Translations under genes and position numbers: made by a program
Origin: an uncultured Acholeplasmataceae bacterium
GTDB taxonomy: Bacteria; Bacillota_I; Bacilli_A; RF39; UBA660
Length of the DNA: 15,707 bases
Reading direction: 5' to 3'
NCBI GenBank assembly: GCA_905203475.1
Contig: CAJKWD010000028.1
Location: 1 to 15,707 of the forward strand
Shown here: piece after piece, positions 7,800 to 14,628 of the stretch
Layout: each line of letters begins with the position of its first letter
Position numbering within the stretch: the stretch's first letter is position 1
Notes under the pieces: model-generated
What the model saw: only the letters and a program-made list of their open reading frames with translations
Told to the model about the DNA's origin: nothing
The model's database searches: none

Positions 7800-7828
7800 A
7801 GTATAGCAAACAAATGTTTGCAAAGCAA
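7800..7828 (-). promoter_or_regulatory. Distal uvrA promoter with SOS box in the spacer
   Basis: The -35 is TTGCTT (7828-7823) and the -10 is TATACT (7805-7800), with an exact 17-nt spacer. The spacer holds the palindrome described in the next entry, so a bound repressor would block RNA polymerase. The promoter starts just after the U-tract of the preceding gene's terminator. Confidence 0.65.
7806..7821. promoter_or_regulatory. lexA box: LexA (SOS) box-like operator of uvrA
   Basis: GCAAACAAATGTTTGC has 7-bp inverted arms around a 2-bp centre. Its inner 14 bp match the Bacillus subtilis SOS box consensus CGAACRNRYGTTYC at 12 of 14 positions, including AAC-N4-GTT. uvrA is a classic SOS gene in Firmicutes, so sequence, position and gene identity agree. 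No lexA gene is in the window. Confidence 0.7.
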
Positions 7829-7853
7829 GAAAAAAATGAGTTTTCCTCATTTT
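7829..7853 (-). terminator. Terminator of the 217-aa orphan gene
   Basis: On the minus strand AAATGAG, a 5-nt loop GAAAA and CTCATTT form a perfect 7-bp stem whose 3' arm runs into seven T in all. It begins directly after the stop codon (7855-7853). Confidence 0.8.
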
Positions 7854-8506
7854 CATTTTAAAACTTTTCTCTTATCTACAATTTGAAATTCATCTGGATA
7901 TAGATGTTCCCAATCTAGTTGTGTTTCTAAAGCACCAGCATACAATAATTTGCATACTTCTGATTGAAGCGTAGAAATATACGTTCTTAATTCTTTTAAA
8001 TGAATCACATTTTGAATAACAGGAAGACTTAAACGAATCGCATCATCTAAATCTAACTTTCCAAAGTCATCAAAATGTAGATCTAAATAAGTAATTAAAT
8101 CTTGATTTTCTTCAATCGTTTTTTGTTCCAATGTTTGAATACATGTTAACATCATAAATACTTCTCTTTTATCTTTTTCACATACAGTATGTAAATATTC
8201 TAATAAATCAATTTTACTTTTACATTGTTCATAATATACCGTATTTTGAAAACTACGTCTCGTTAGTGGAATATCTTCTCTTGTCCAATCATCTAATGAT
8301 TCTATTTTTTTCAAAGGAATAAAACCATGAGAAAACTCTGGTGTTGTCATTTCAACATTACGATCAATTTCATTTTCTAAGTCTTTTTTACGAAGTGAAA
8401 CTTGTACACTTTTTGTAAATTCTTTAATTTCTCCTAAATTCATATTTAATTCCTCTTGAATCATTTGTAACACTTGATTCATAGGTACATAATATTTTTT
8501 ACTCAT
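7853..8506 (-). CDS. Hypothetical protein, 217 aa, not recognised
   Basis: The start is placed at ATG 8506 because GGAGG lies 5 nt before it; a TTG 12 nt further up would put that ribosome binding site inside the gene. The protein is soluble and charged, without signal peptide, membrane segment or clear enzyme motif. Residues of about 1-25 (SKKYYVPMNQVLQMIQEELN) could form an N-terminal helix, with acidic/helical segments in the middle (LITYLDLHFDDFGKLDLDDA) and a C-terminal end LYPDEFQIVDKRK. Composition and codon use match its neighbours, so it is likely a genuine lineage-level gene. It has its own extended -10 promoter and terminator and is therefore monocistronic, between the tRNA and the uvrA operon. 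I assign no function. Confidence 0.8.
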   Translation of the reverse strand: MSKKYYVPMNQVLQMIQEELNMNLGEIKEFTKSVQVSLRKKDLENEIDRNVEMTTPEFSHGFIPLKKIESLDDWTREDIPLTRRSFQNTVYYEQCKSKIDLLEYLHTVCEKDKREVFMMLTCIQTLEQKTIEENQDLITYLDLHFDDFGKLDLDDAIRLSLPVIQNVIHLKELRTYISTLQSEVCKLLYAGALETQLDWEHLYPDEFQIVDKRKVLK

Positions 8507-8532
8507 AATGGCCTCCAAACGTTAATGCTACT

Positions 8533-8541
8533 ATTATAACA
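8533..8541 (-). promoter_or_regulatory. Promoter of the 217-aa gene (extended -10)
   Basis: TGTTATAAT (8541-8533) is an extended -10 placed about 27 nt before the ATG at 8506. No convincing -35 is visible at the right distance. Confidence 0.5.
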
Positions 8542-8573
8542 CAAATAACATACAATTCACACAATTCTTCATG

Positions 8574-8606
8574 GAAAAAAAAGAATCACTCATCTCTGAT
8601 TGACTC
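8574..8606 (-). terminator. Terminator of tRNA-Leu
   Basis: A stem of GAGTCAATCA with TGAGTGATTC (nine pairs including one G-T, one mismatch) closes a GAGA tetraloop and is followed by eight T. A smaller hairpin, GTTCAA/TTGAAC (8617-8633) followed by TTTT, lies between it and the tRNA and may trim or assist. Confidence 0.75.
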
Positions 8607-8644
8607 TCTTTCAAAAGTTCAACATATTTGAACAAATATCTACA

Positions 8645-8731
8645 TGGTGCTCGTGGCCGGACTCGAACCGGCATGGTACAAGTACCAATGGATTTTGAGT
8701 CCATCGCGTCTACCAATTTCACCACACGAGC
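8645..8731 (-). tRNA. tRNA-Leu (anticodon CAA)
   Basis: This 87-nt cloverleaf includes the encoded CCA. The acceptor stem is GCTCGTG with CACGAGC and discriminator A, then CCA (8647-8645). The D arm is of the AAATTGGTAGAC type. The anticodon loop CTCAAAA is held by ATGGA/TCCAT, giving anticodon CAA, which reads UUG. The long variable arm (TGGTACTTGTACCA) is typical of class II tRNA-Leu, and the T arm GCCGGTTCGAGTCCGGC is perfect. It stands alone with its own promoter and terminator. Confidence 0.98.
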
Positions 8732-8744
8732 AAATAACAAATAT

Positions 8745-8773
8745 ATTATAACAAAGATTATTTCATATTTCAA
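8745..8773 (-). promoter_or_regulatory. Promoter of tRNA-Leu
   Basis: The -35 is TTGAAA (8773-8768) and the -10 is TATAAT (8750-8745) with TGT before it, with an exact 17-nt spacer. The tRNA 5' end follows 13 nt downstream of the -10. It is close to consensus, as expected for a stable RNA. Confidence 0.8.
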
Positions 8774-8803
8774 TTGTTTTTAAAAACACCATTTATTTTT
8801 CAC

Positions 8804-8835
8804 ATAAAAAGGAGCATCAACTTGATGTCTCCTTT
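8804..8835 (-). terminator. Terminator of the collagen-like/glycosyltransferase operon
   Basis: The minus-strand stem AAAGGAG(A)CATCA with TGATGCTCCTTT, one bulge and a 3-nt loop, leads into TTTTT. The stop codon of the glycosyltransferase (8819-8817) lies inside the 3' arm. Confidence 0.75.
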
Positions 8836-9917
8836 TCTAATTTAGCTTGTTTTATTATTTTTAAATTATTTTTAAGTCGTTCATCTTTTGGATTCATAGA
8901 TACTGCAATCATCGCATTTTGATATGACCTATTATAATCTTGTAAATAATAATAACTAATTGCTAACAAATCATATGGTGTTTCATTATAACTAAATGGT
9001 TCATTAATATATGATTTTGGATGGTCTAAAATTTGTAATGCTCTAGTCACATAGTCAATTACAGACTTATAGTCTTCCAATTGATAACATAATAATGCCA
9101 TTTCTATATAAGGATCCCTTAAATATGGAGCTTCTGCGATGGCTTTTTCTAACCACATTTTGGCTTCATCATATCTTTTTAAATGAATATAACTACGAGC
9201 AATAAATCTCATTGAAGCACATCTTTCATCTTTCCAAGTAGCTCTTTTTAAATGCAAATGACGAATTAAAGTATCAATACACTCATTCCATTTTTCATAA
9301 TACATGTATTCTCTTCCTAAATAATGCATATTACGATCATCTTCAGGATCTTCTTTGACAGATAATTCTAATAATGGTAAATAACTACTTCTCGATTTTT
9401 CACGATCAGGATAATGATTTAAAGTTATCTCATCCGTTACAATTTTCTTTTCTTCACCTAATTGATAAGAAAGAATTTCATGAACAGGATGTGTCCATCT
9501 ATACCCTTTTCTAGTATGAATTTTTTCAATATAAAAATTGACTAATGGTTTGTTATTTTCATCTAAACTCCAATTATAGTTATATTGTAAACGAGTAATT
9601 GAATCATTCCATATCTTTTCTAGTTGTTTTCTCCAACCCGGTTCAAAAACTTCATCTAAATCTGTACAAACACAAATATCAACATCTTCCGGTAATAAAT
9701 CCAAAGAAGCATTTCTAGCAACATCAAAACGCCATGGTTTTATCTCTTTTGTTACGACATGAACACCACGTTTTTTTAATTTTTCAACAGTATGATCTTC
9801 AGAGCCAGTATCTAGTACATAAATTGCATCTGCTTCTTGCATGGAATCAACCCATCGGTCCACAAATTTTTCTTCATTTTTACTAATTGCATAAACAGCT
9901 ATTTTATATTTATTCAT
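8817..9917 (-). CDS. Family 2 glycosyltransferase with C-terminal TPR-like repeats
   Basis: This 366-aa protein has a GT-A catalytic domain at about residues 1-200: AVYAISKNEEKFVDRWV (7-23), DTGSEDHT (36-43, nucleotide-sugar binding), WRFDVARN (62-69), and CTDLDE (84-89), the metal-binding DxD equivalent, followed by HPVHE. The rest is helical repeats (SYIHLKRYDEAKMWLEKAI and similar) resembling TPRs, a known combination in bacterial protein glycosyltransferases. ATG 9917 is chosen because GGAG lies 8 nt upstream; the frame stays open to 10274, but that part is only the collagen repeats read out of frame. It lies 13 nt after the collagen-like gene, so the likely substrate is that Thr-rich protein, as proposed for sgtA beside bclA3 in Clostridioides difficile. 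No signal peptide is present, so glycosylation would be cytosolic. Confidence 0.88.
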   Translation of the reverse strand: MNKYKIAVYAISKNEEKFVDRWVDSMQEADAIYVLDTGSEDHTVEKLKKRGVHVVTKEIKPWRFDVARNASLDLLPEDVDICVCTDLDEVFEPGWRKQLEKIWNDSITRLQYNYNWSLDENNKPLVNFYIEKIHTRKGYRWTHPVHEILSYQLGEEKKIVTDEITLNHYPDREKSRSSYLPLLELSVKEDPEDDRNMHYLGREYMYYEKWNECIDTLIRHLHLKRATWKDERCASMRFIARSYIHLKRYDEAKMWLEKAIAEAPYLRDPYIEMALLCYQLEDYKSVIDYVTRALQILDHPKSYINEPFSYNETPYDLLAISYYYLQDYNRSYQNAMIAVSMNPKDERLKNNLKIIKQAKLEKETSS

Positions 9918-9930
9918 GAAAATATCTCCA

Positions 9931-10866
9931 TTATGGTCCCGTCGGTCCGGTTGGTCCGGTTGGTCCCGTTGGTCCAGTAACTCCTGTTGCTCCGGTTGGT
10001 CCTGTTGCTCCTGATGCTCCAGTTGGTCCCGTTGCTCCTGCTGGGCCCGTTGGTCCAGTGACTCCTGTTGCTCCTGCTGGCCCGGTTGGTCCAGTAACTC
10101 CAGTTGCTCCTGTAGGTCCCGTTGCTCCTGATGCTCCAGTTGGTCCCGTTGCTCCTGCTGGGCCCGTTGGTCCAGTAACTCCAGTTGCTCCTGTAGGTCC
10201 CGTTGCTCCTGATGCTCCGGTTGGGCCTGTTGCTCCTGCTGGGCCCGTTGGTCCAGTGACTCCAGTTGCTCCACTTACACCAGTAGCACCAGTTGGGCCT
10301 TGTGGAATTGTTAAATTCAGAACATAATTTGGAGCTACTCCAGTAATACTAGCTGAAGCAGTACCACCTGGTAATCCTGTTGTAACTGTTCCAATTGTTA
10401 ATGTTGCAATTCCTCCAGTTGCTCCCGCTGGGCCTGTTGCACCAGTTGGTCCAGTAGCACCGGTTGGTCCTGTTGCTCCAGTTGGACCCGTTGGTCCGGC
10501 AACAACTCCAGTTCCTTCCCATGCGTTAGAATCTGCACTCCATACATATAATTGATTTCCAACAATATATGCCTGACCAGGTATGCCAGTCGGATGTGCT
10601 GCTAAAAGTTCTGGTAATGTATTAAAAAATCCTTGTGCTGCAATTCCCTGTCCAGCAGGTCCAGTTGGTCCCGTTGGTCCAGTTGGACCCGTCGGTCCTG
10701 TTGCTCCGGTTATTCCAGTAGGTCCAGTTGGCCCTGTTGGCCCTGTTGGTCCACCTGCTGGTCCGGTTGGTCCTGTCGGTCCTGTTGGTCCAACAAATAC
10801 TGTGCCTGGTCTACAATTTTGTTGATCACATTCTATTTTTTGCATAGCACTTTCGTATATATCCAT
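9931..10866 (-). CDS. Collagen-like surface protein (BclA-like Gly-X-Y repeats)
   Basis: The 311-aa protein starts at ATG 10866, 7 nt after AAGGAG; an upstream GTG would sit almost on the ribosome binding site. A 25-residue head with two Cys (13, 18) precedes three collagen blocks at about 26-74, 124-150 and 190-311, mainly GPT, GAT, GPA and GVT triplets. Two non-collagen inserts separate them. Residues 75-123 (with AYIVGNQLYVWSADSNAW) look like a small beta unit seen in phage-tail and collagen-like proteins. Residues 151-189 (TIGTVTTGLPGGTASAS to LNLTIPQ) are a motif common in clostridial and bacillar collagen-like proteins. The protein ends in GPTGPTGP with no C-terminal trimerisation domain, unlike BclA. 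Thr in the Y position suits O-glycosylation by the adjacent enzyme. No classical signal peptide is visible, so exosporium or surface assembly is inferred. Confidence 0.92.
   Translation of the reverse strand: MDIYESAMQKIECDQQNCRPGTVFVGPTGPTGPTGPAGGPTGPTGPTGPTGITGATGPTGPTGPTGPTGPAGQGIAAQGFFNTLPELLAAHPTGIPGQAYIVGNQLYVWSADSNAWEGTGVVAGPTGPTGATGPTGATGPTGATGPAGATGGIATLTIGTVTTGLPGGTASASITGVAPNYVLNLTIPQGPTGATGVSGATGVTGPTGPAGATGPTGASGATGPTGATGVTGPTGPAGATGPTGASGATGPTGATGVTGPTGPAGATGVTGPTGPAGATGPTGASGATGPTGATGVTGPTGPTGPTGPTGP
9985..10263 (-). repeat. Tandem 81-bp repeats coding a 27-residue collagen unit
   Basis: In the third collagen block the 27-aa unit GVTGPTGPAGATGPTGAS plus GATGPTGAT occurs at 10263-10183, 10182-10102 and 10065-9985, with a 36-bp partial copy at 10101-10066. 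The first two copies differ at only a few bases, so they are probably a recent duplication. The units are multiples of 9 bp, so gain or loss keeps the frame. Base composition is far more GC-rich than the surrounding genes. Confidence 0.92.
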
Positions 10867-10913
10867 ATTCACACTCCTTTCATTATAATATATGAAAGAA
10901 GTAAGAAAGAATT

Positions 10914-10919
10914 AGTATA
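10914..10919 (-). promoter_or_regulatory. Possible promoter of the collagen-like operon
   Basis: TATACT lies about 47 nt before the ATG at 10866, with TTGTTT 15 nt upstream as a poor -35. A TATAAT closer to the gene (10884-10889) is too near the ribosome binding site to be a usual -10. The only certain point is that the scpB terminator isolates this operon, so a promoter must lie within 10873-10942. Confidence 0.35.
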
Positions 10920-10935
10920 AATATCCATTTTTACA

Positions 10936-10966
10936 AACAAAAAACAGAAACAATTTGTTTCTGTTA
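10936..10966 (-). terminator. Terminator of scpAB
   Basis: The minus-strand stem AACAGAAAC, loop AAATT and GTTTCTGTT form a perfect 9-bp hairpin followed by TTTT. The scpB stop codon (10966-10964) overlaps its 5' arm. Confidence 0.8.
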
Positions 10967-11530
10967 TGAATTCTCATGATACTTTGAATCAAATAAATCT
11001 GTCTCTACTTCAATTGTCTCTATTTCACCTGTATCAATGATTGGTAATGCCGACTTATCTTTTAAACCAAAGAAATCTAAAAATTCTTTTGTTGTTCCAT
11101 ATAACATAGGACGACCTGGTAAATCAGATTTTCCTCGTTCCTCAATTAAGTTTTTCATCAGTAATTTTCTAACTAAATGAGCACTACCTACCCCACGAAT
11201 CTCATCTACTTCTACTCTTGTGATAGGTTCATTATAAGCAATAATAGCAAGTGTTTCTAATGCCGCCTGACTTAAATTAGGGCTATCTTGTACAGTAACT
11301 AACTTCTCATAATATGGCTTATGTTCTTTTTTCGTCGTTAATTTAAAATGATCCCCATACTTTTCTAAGGTAATCCCTCTTTCTTCTTTCTGATATTCTT
11401 GTTTTAGTTCTTGTAAATAAGTATGTACTTGTTTCTCATCTATTTCTAAAATATTAGAAAGTTCTTCAATCGTTATTCCCTCACTGCCAGATACGAATAA
11501 CAATCCTTCCATAACTGCTTTAAGATTCAT
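10964..11530 (-). CDS. scpB: Segregation and condensation protein B
   Basis: This 188-aa ScpB is the winged-helix dimer that binds ScpA and helps SMC-ScpAB condense and segregate the chromosome. The N-terminal winged helix (MEGLLFVSGSEGITIEELS) and the second one with the family hallmark LSQAALETLAIIAYNEPITR followed by the EIRGV segment and ERGKSDLPGRPMLYGTT are clear. Length is normal. The ribosome binding site is AAAGGAGG, 6 nt before ATG, and it lies inside the scpA end; the two genes overlap by 11 bp, implying coupled synthesis of the partners. Confidence 0.97.
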   Translation of the reverse strand: MNLKAVMEGLLFVSGSEGITIEELSNILEIDEKQVHTYLQELKQEYQKEERGITLEKYGDHFKLTTKKEHKPYYEKLVTVQDSPNLSQAALETLAIIAYNEPITRVEVDEIRGVGSAHLVRKLLMKNLIEERGKSDLPGRPMLYGTTKEFLDFFGLKDKSALPIIDTGEIETIEVETDLFDSKYHENS

Positions 11531-12254
11531 GAGTTTCCTCCTTTACTGCTAATACAATTTCATCGAAATTATGATTTTGTTCAATGGCTAAAACTTGTTT
11601 TTTTGCTAAATCTAGAATAGATAGAAACGTTACTACAACATAATCACGAGACCATTCGTGAAACAATTCTTGAAAGGCTACTTTCTTCTTTTTTCTTAAA
11701 ATTTCTTTAATTTCAAAACTGCGTTTTGATACAGAATACTCTTTTTTAGTTACCGTTGTATGTAATGGTTTTTCTAATTCTTTTCTTTTTAATAATTCTT
11801 GAAAAGCTTGTAATAATTTATCCAATGTAATGTCTTCAGATAACGTTGTATCTGCTAATTGATACATCGATAAATTAGTAGGTTCTTTCGTATAAACTAA
11901 ATTACGATTCTCTTCTAATTCTCGTAGACTAGATACAACTTTCTTATATTGTTCATACTCTTTTAAGCGACGAATTAAACGTTCTTTTGGATCTTCTTCA
12001 AATTCATCTGTTGTATCTTTCTTTTGACGTGGTAATAAATGATTTGATTTCATTTCAATCAATTCAGCTGCCATATTTAAATATTCACTGGCGATATCTA
12101 GATTCATTTCTTCTTGTTTTTGAATATAATCTAAATATTGTTCTGTAATTTTAGATACTTCAATCTCTTCTATTTCTATATCACTTTGTTTAATGAGATG
12201 TAATAATAAATCTAATGGTCCTTCAAATTGATCTATTGTAACTGTATAATCCAT
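11520..12254 (-). CDS. scpA: Segregation and condensation protein A
   Basis: This 244-aa ScpA is the kleisin that bridges the SMC heads. The N-terminal family signature FEGPLDLLLHLIKQSDIEI, then AAELIEMKSNHLLP, and a C-terminal winged helix around FQELFHEWSRDYVVVTFLS are present. ATG 12254 is preferred over GTG 12263 because AGGAG (12267-12263) stands 8 nt before the ATG and would overlap the GTG. The gene is first in the scpAB pair, with its own promoter just downstream of the ABC permease terminator. smc is not in the window. Confidence 0.97.
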   Translation of the reverse strand: MDYTVTIDQFEGPLDLLLHLIKQSDIEIEEIEVSKITEQYLDYIQKQEEMNLDIASEYLNMAAELIEMKSNHLLPRQKKDTTDEFEEDPKERLIRRLKEYEQYKKVVSSLRELEENRNLVYTKEPTNLSMYQLADTTLSEDITLDKLLQAFQELLKRKELEKPLHTTVTKKEYSVSKRSFEIKEILRKKKKVAFQELFHEWSRDYVVVTFLSILDLAKKQVLAIEQNHNFDEIVLAVKEETHES

Positions 12255-12274
12255 CTTTACCACTCCTATTTTAT

Positions 12275-12283
12275 ATTATAACA
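12275..12283 (-). promoter_or_regulatory. Promoter of scpAB (extended -10)
   Basis: TGTTATAAT (12283-12275) fits an extended -10. The predicted start, about 7 nt downstream, leaves a leader of only about 14 nt that still contains AGGAG. The -35 region is T-rich without a clear hexamer. Confidence 0.55.
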
Positions 12284-12296
12284 TATCTTATAAGAA

Positions 12297-12321
12297 AGAA
12301 AAAAGATACTTATGTATCTTA
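12297..12321 (-). terminator. Terminator of the lipoprotein-side ABC transporter genes
   Basis: The minus-strand hairpin AAGATAC-ATAA-GTATCTT (12320-12303) runs into TTTTC. The permease stop codon (12321-12319) overlaps the 5' arm. Confidence 0.75.
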
Positions 12322-13893
12322 ATTTTTTAAATGAAATGTTTTTGGTGCATAACGATATACTAAGAATAAAGAAATAAGACAATATAATATACTAAATATA
12401 ATCGTTAAACAACCAAATGTAAAAATTGGAATTCTTACCTTTAACATATAATAACAAAATAAGTAAGTAAGTCCATTGGCAATTCCATAAGTACCACTTT
12501 TCGTTTCACTATTCGCATTATATGGTTGTAATAAATAATATAAAACTAAATGGTGTACTGAAAAGAAAATACTCATTGCTAGAATGGAAAAGAATAAAAT
12601 TGGATAATCCAACCATTGTGTAGTTCCACCCGTTATTACAAGTAATAATACAAGACCAGTTGCTAATACAAAAGCAGGTAATAAATTGATCATAATAACA
12701 CTTTTTAAACGTTCTTTAAATAAATTTAAAATTACTTTTGGTTCTCTATAAAAGCCATAAGTAAGCATACTATGATCACAATTCATAAACATAGCTTGGG
12801 CTACTTCTTGGCCACGGTTGATACAATACATAATAAATACAAAATATGGTAATGTTACCATTAATACTTGATTTATCTTGACTGAAAATTCAGGAACTAA
12901 ATATAAGATAAGAGCCATTACAAAAATAATTCCTAAAATAACAAATGATATTTTTTTCGCTGATTTTAATAAAAGATTACTATGTCTTTTGACAAATAAG
13001 TCATTAAAATATGCATATCCATGCTTTTTACTAGTAATTTCTGTATCGATATCAATTCGTTTTAATACATTTTCTTTTGATAATTGAGATGTATTATAAC
13101 TAGCTACATTCATGTTATCATTTGTTAAAATTAATTTGTAAATTTCACGATAAGATGAAAATTTTTGCAGATAAGAAATACTAAATAAACCAGCTATAAT
13201 GACTAATAACATCAAAATAACAGAAATAGATAATGGTAAAACAAATCCAAAGTATGGACAGCCATAAGCTATTAATAAACAAACGAAAACCCAAATCCAT
13301 ATTCCTTTTACAGGATGGTTCTCATCAGTAATAATGCCTGTCTTTTGATATTTTTTTAAGAAATAAACATTGATTAGTATTTTAGATGCTGCAATAAAAA
13401 ATGGAACCATAATACATATCCAAATTGGTACTTTACTAAGCAAACCAAAGATACAAGTGAATGGTAAAAATCCAATGATAACTTTTAACATCATATAATA
13501 ATAATTTGATAAAGTATACTGCTTCGCATCCATTTTAAGAGTAAACATTGCATAATATTTATCTTTCGTAGGATTAAACATATATGTATTCATCAGTGCT
13601 CCAATCCATGTTAAGAAGAATAATATATGTACAAATGTAGTTGCGTGATCACTTTTAAAAATATTTAACAGTGTAAATATCATCAACACTACATATAAAA
13701 ACTTTCCTAAGAAAATCGTTAGAATTTCAATTACAATACTGATCATTGTTCCTAACAATTTCAATGCATAATTACTATATAATGCATCTTTAAATGCCTT
13801 TCCAATCAATGGAATTTGTTTTAAGGCATAAATAAATGTATTTACACGGTAAGCATTTTTTACTTGAAATGAGTGTACAAATGTTTCTAACAT
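12319..13893 (-). CDS. ABC-2-like transporter permease, 524 aa
   Basis: This highly hydrophobic protein has roughly 12 or more membrane segments in two halves, split by a polar central region at about residues 250-310 (QKFSSYREIYKLILTNDNMN onward). It begins two bases after the ATPase stop, with GGAGG inside the end of the ATPase gene, so the two form one transporter. Half-size exporter permeases of the Ecs/Yth type are usually shorter (about 380-410 aa), so this is a long variant. The substrate cannot be read from the sequence; efflux of peptides, antimicrobials or lipids is typical for such pairs. No family name is assigned. Confidence 0.8.
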   Translation of the reverse strand: MLETFVHSFQVKNAYRVNTFIYALKQIPLIGKAFKDALYSNYALKLLGTMISIVIEILTIFLGKFLYVVLMIFTLLNIFKSDHATTFVHILFFLTWIGALMNTYMFNPTKDKYYAMFTLKMDAKQYTLSNYYYMMLKVIIGFLPFTCIFGLLSKVPIWICIMVPFFIAASKILINVYFLKKYQKTGIITDENHPVKGIWIWVFVCLLIAYGCPYFGFVLPLSISVILMLLVIIAGLFSISYLQKFSSYREIYKLILTNDNMNVASYNTSQLSKENVLKRIDIDTEITSKKHGYAYFNDLFVKRHSNLLLKSAKKISFVILGIIFVMALILYLVPEFSVKINQVLMVTLPYFVFIMYCINRGQEVAQAMFMNCDHSMLTYGFYREPKVILNLFKERLKSVIMINLLPAFVLATGLVLLLVITGGTTQWLDYPILFFSILAMSIFFSVHHLVLYYLLQPYNANSETKSGTYGIANGLTYLFCYYMLKVRIPIFTFGCLTIIFSILYCLISLFLVYRYAPKTFHLKN

Positions 13894-13895
13894 AA

Positions 13896-14591
13896 TTATG
13901 CCTCCGTCAATGCTTCAAGAATCTTATCTTTTAATTCTTGATCTGTTAAATGACTACGATCTATTTTCTGTAATGTGCCATGATTTAATAATACAATTTC
14001 ATCACATAAACTAAGAGCAAGTTCCATAATATGTGTTGAGAAAATAATAATATGATTCTTTTTAATTGATCTTAATACTTGTTTCATTTCTTCAGCTACT
14101 ACTACATCTAAAGATGTTAATGGTTCATCTAATAATAATACATTCGGATTCGCAATCATATTAACTAACATCTGCATTTTATTTTTCATTCCATAAGAAT
14201 AATCTTTTAAGAGTTTATCTCGATCTTCTTTTTCAATATGCATAAATTCAAAATATTCATCAATACTTTTCTCTTCTTTTAATTGTTTCTTATTAATATC
14301 TAAGAAAAATTTTAAAAATTCTCTTGCTGTTAAAAATTCTGGTACATTAGGAGTTGATAATACATATCCAATATCAGCAAGTTCTAATGTACGACTTTCA
14401 TCTTCTATGAGAGTAAATGTTCCACTTTCAAAAGGAATATCTCTATTTAAACAGTTAAAGAAAGTTGTTTTTCCACTACCATTTCTTCCTAATAAACCAT
14501 ATATTTTACCTTCTTCAAAGGTAAAATTAATATCTTTTAATACTTCTTTCGTTTCGAAGCTTTTACTTAAATGTTCTACTTTTAATTCCAT
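13896..14591 (-). CDS. ABC transporter ATP-binding protein
   Basis: This 231-aa nucleotide-binding domain has Walker A GRNGSGKTT (35-43), signature YSYGMKNKM (131-139) in place of LSGGQ, Walker B VLLLDEP (151-157) with Asp155 and Glu156, the D-loop SLD, and the H-loop His187 in FSTHIME. The Q-loop region reads IGYVLSTPNVPEFLT, so the usual Gln is replaced. Both features occur in the BcrA/Ecs-like group of exporter ATPases, to which it fits best. GGAGG lies 4-5 nt before ATG. It is followed almost directly by the permease. The lipoprotein gene 54 bp upstream ends in its own hairpin. Confidence 0.95.
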   Translation of the reverse strand: MELKVEHLSKSFETKEVLKDINFTFEEGKIYGLLGRNGSGKTTFFNCLNRDIPFESGTFTLIEDESRTLELADIGYVLSTPNVPEFLTAREFLKFFLDINKKQLKEEKSIDEYFEFMHIEKEDRDKLLKDYSYGMKNKMQMLVNMIANPNVLLLDEPLTSLDVVVAEEMKQVLRSIKKNHIIIFSTHIMELALSLCDEIVLLNHGTLQKIDRSHLTDQELKDKILEALTEA

Positions 14592-14628
14592 AATACCTCC
14601 ACATTACCAACATCTTATCATAGTGCAT

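Noticed and set aside
8534..8773. 79-codon minus-strand ORF over the tRNA
   Set aside because: It overlaps the whole tRNA-Leu, its promoter and its terminator. It has no ribosome binding site and is a reading-frame accident.
9918..10274. N-terminal extension of the glycosyltransferase to 10274
   Set aside because: The extension is the collagen repeat in the wrong frame; the good ribosome binding site and the GT-A domain both begin at 9917.
10058..10327. Plus-strand ORFs opposite the collagen repeats (also 10583-10825 and 10633-10920)
   Set aside because: Regular GGX-CCX-ACX codons give open frames on both strands. The translations are simple Val-Ala-Pro or Ser-Trp repeats without ribosome binding sites.
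9934..10866. Repeat region considered as a CRISPR array
   Set aside because: The repeats are contiguous coding triplets with no unique spacers and no cas genes nearby.
10867..10872. GTG start for the collagen-like protein, and likewise GTG 12263 for scpA and TTG 8518 for the 217-aa gene
   Set aside because: In each case the alternative start overlaps or nearly touches the Shine-Dalgarno sequence; the ATG downstream has normal spacing.
10886..10894. CATATATTA before the collagen-like gene, like a sigma-K -10 (CATAnnnTA)
   Set aside because: No AC at the 16-17 nt distance required upstream and no other evidence of sporulation in the window. The motif is likely by chance in AT-rich DNA.
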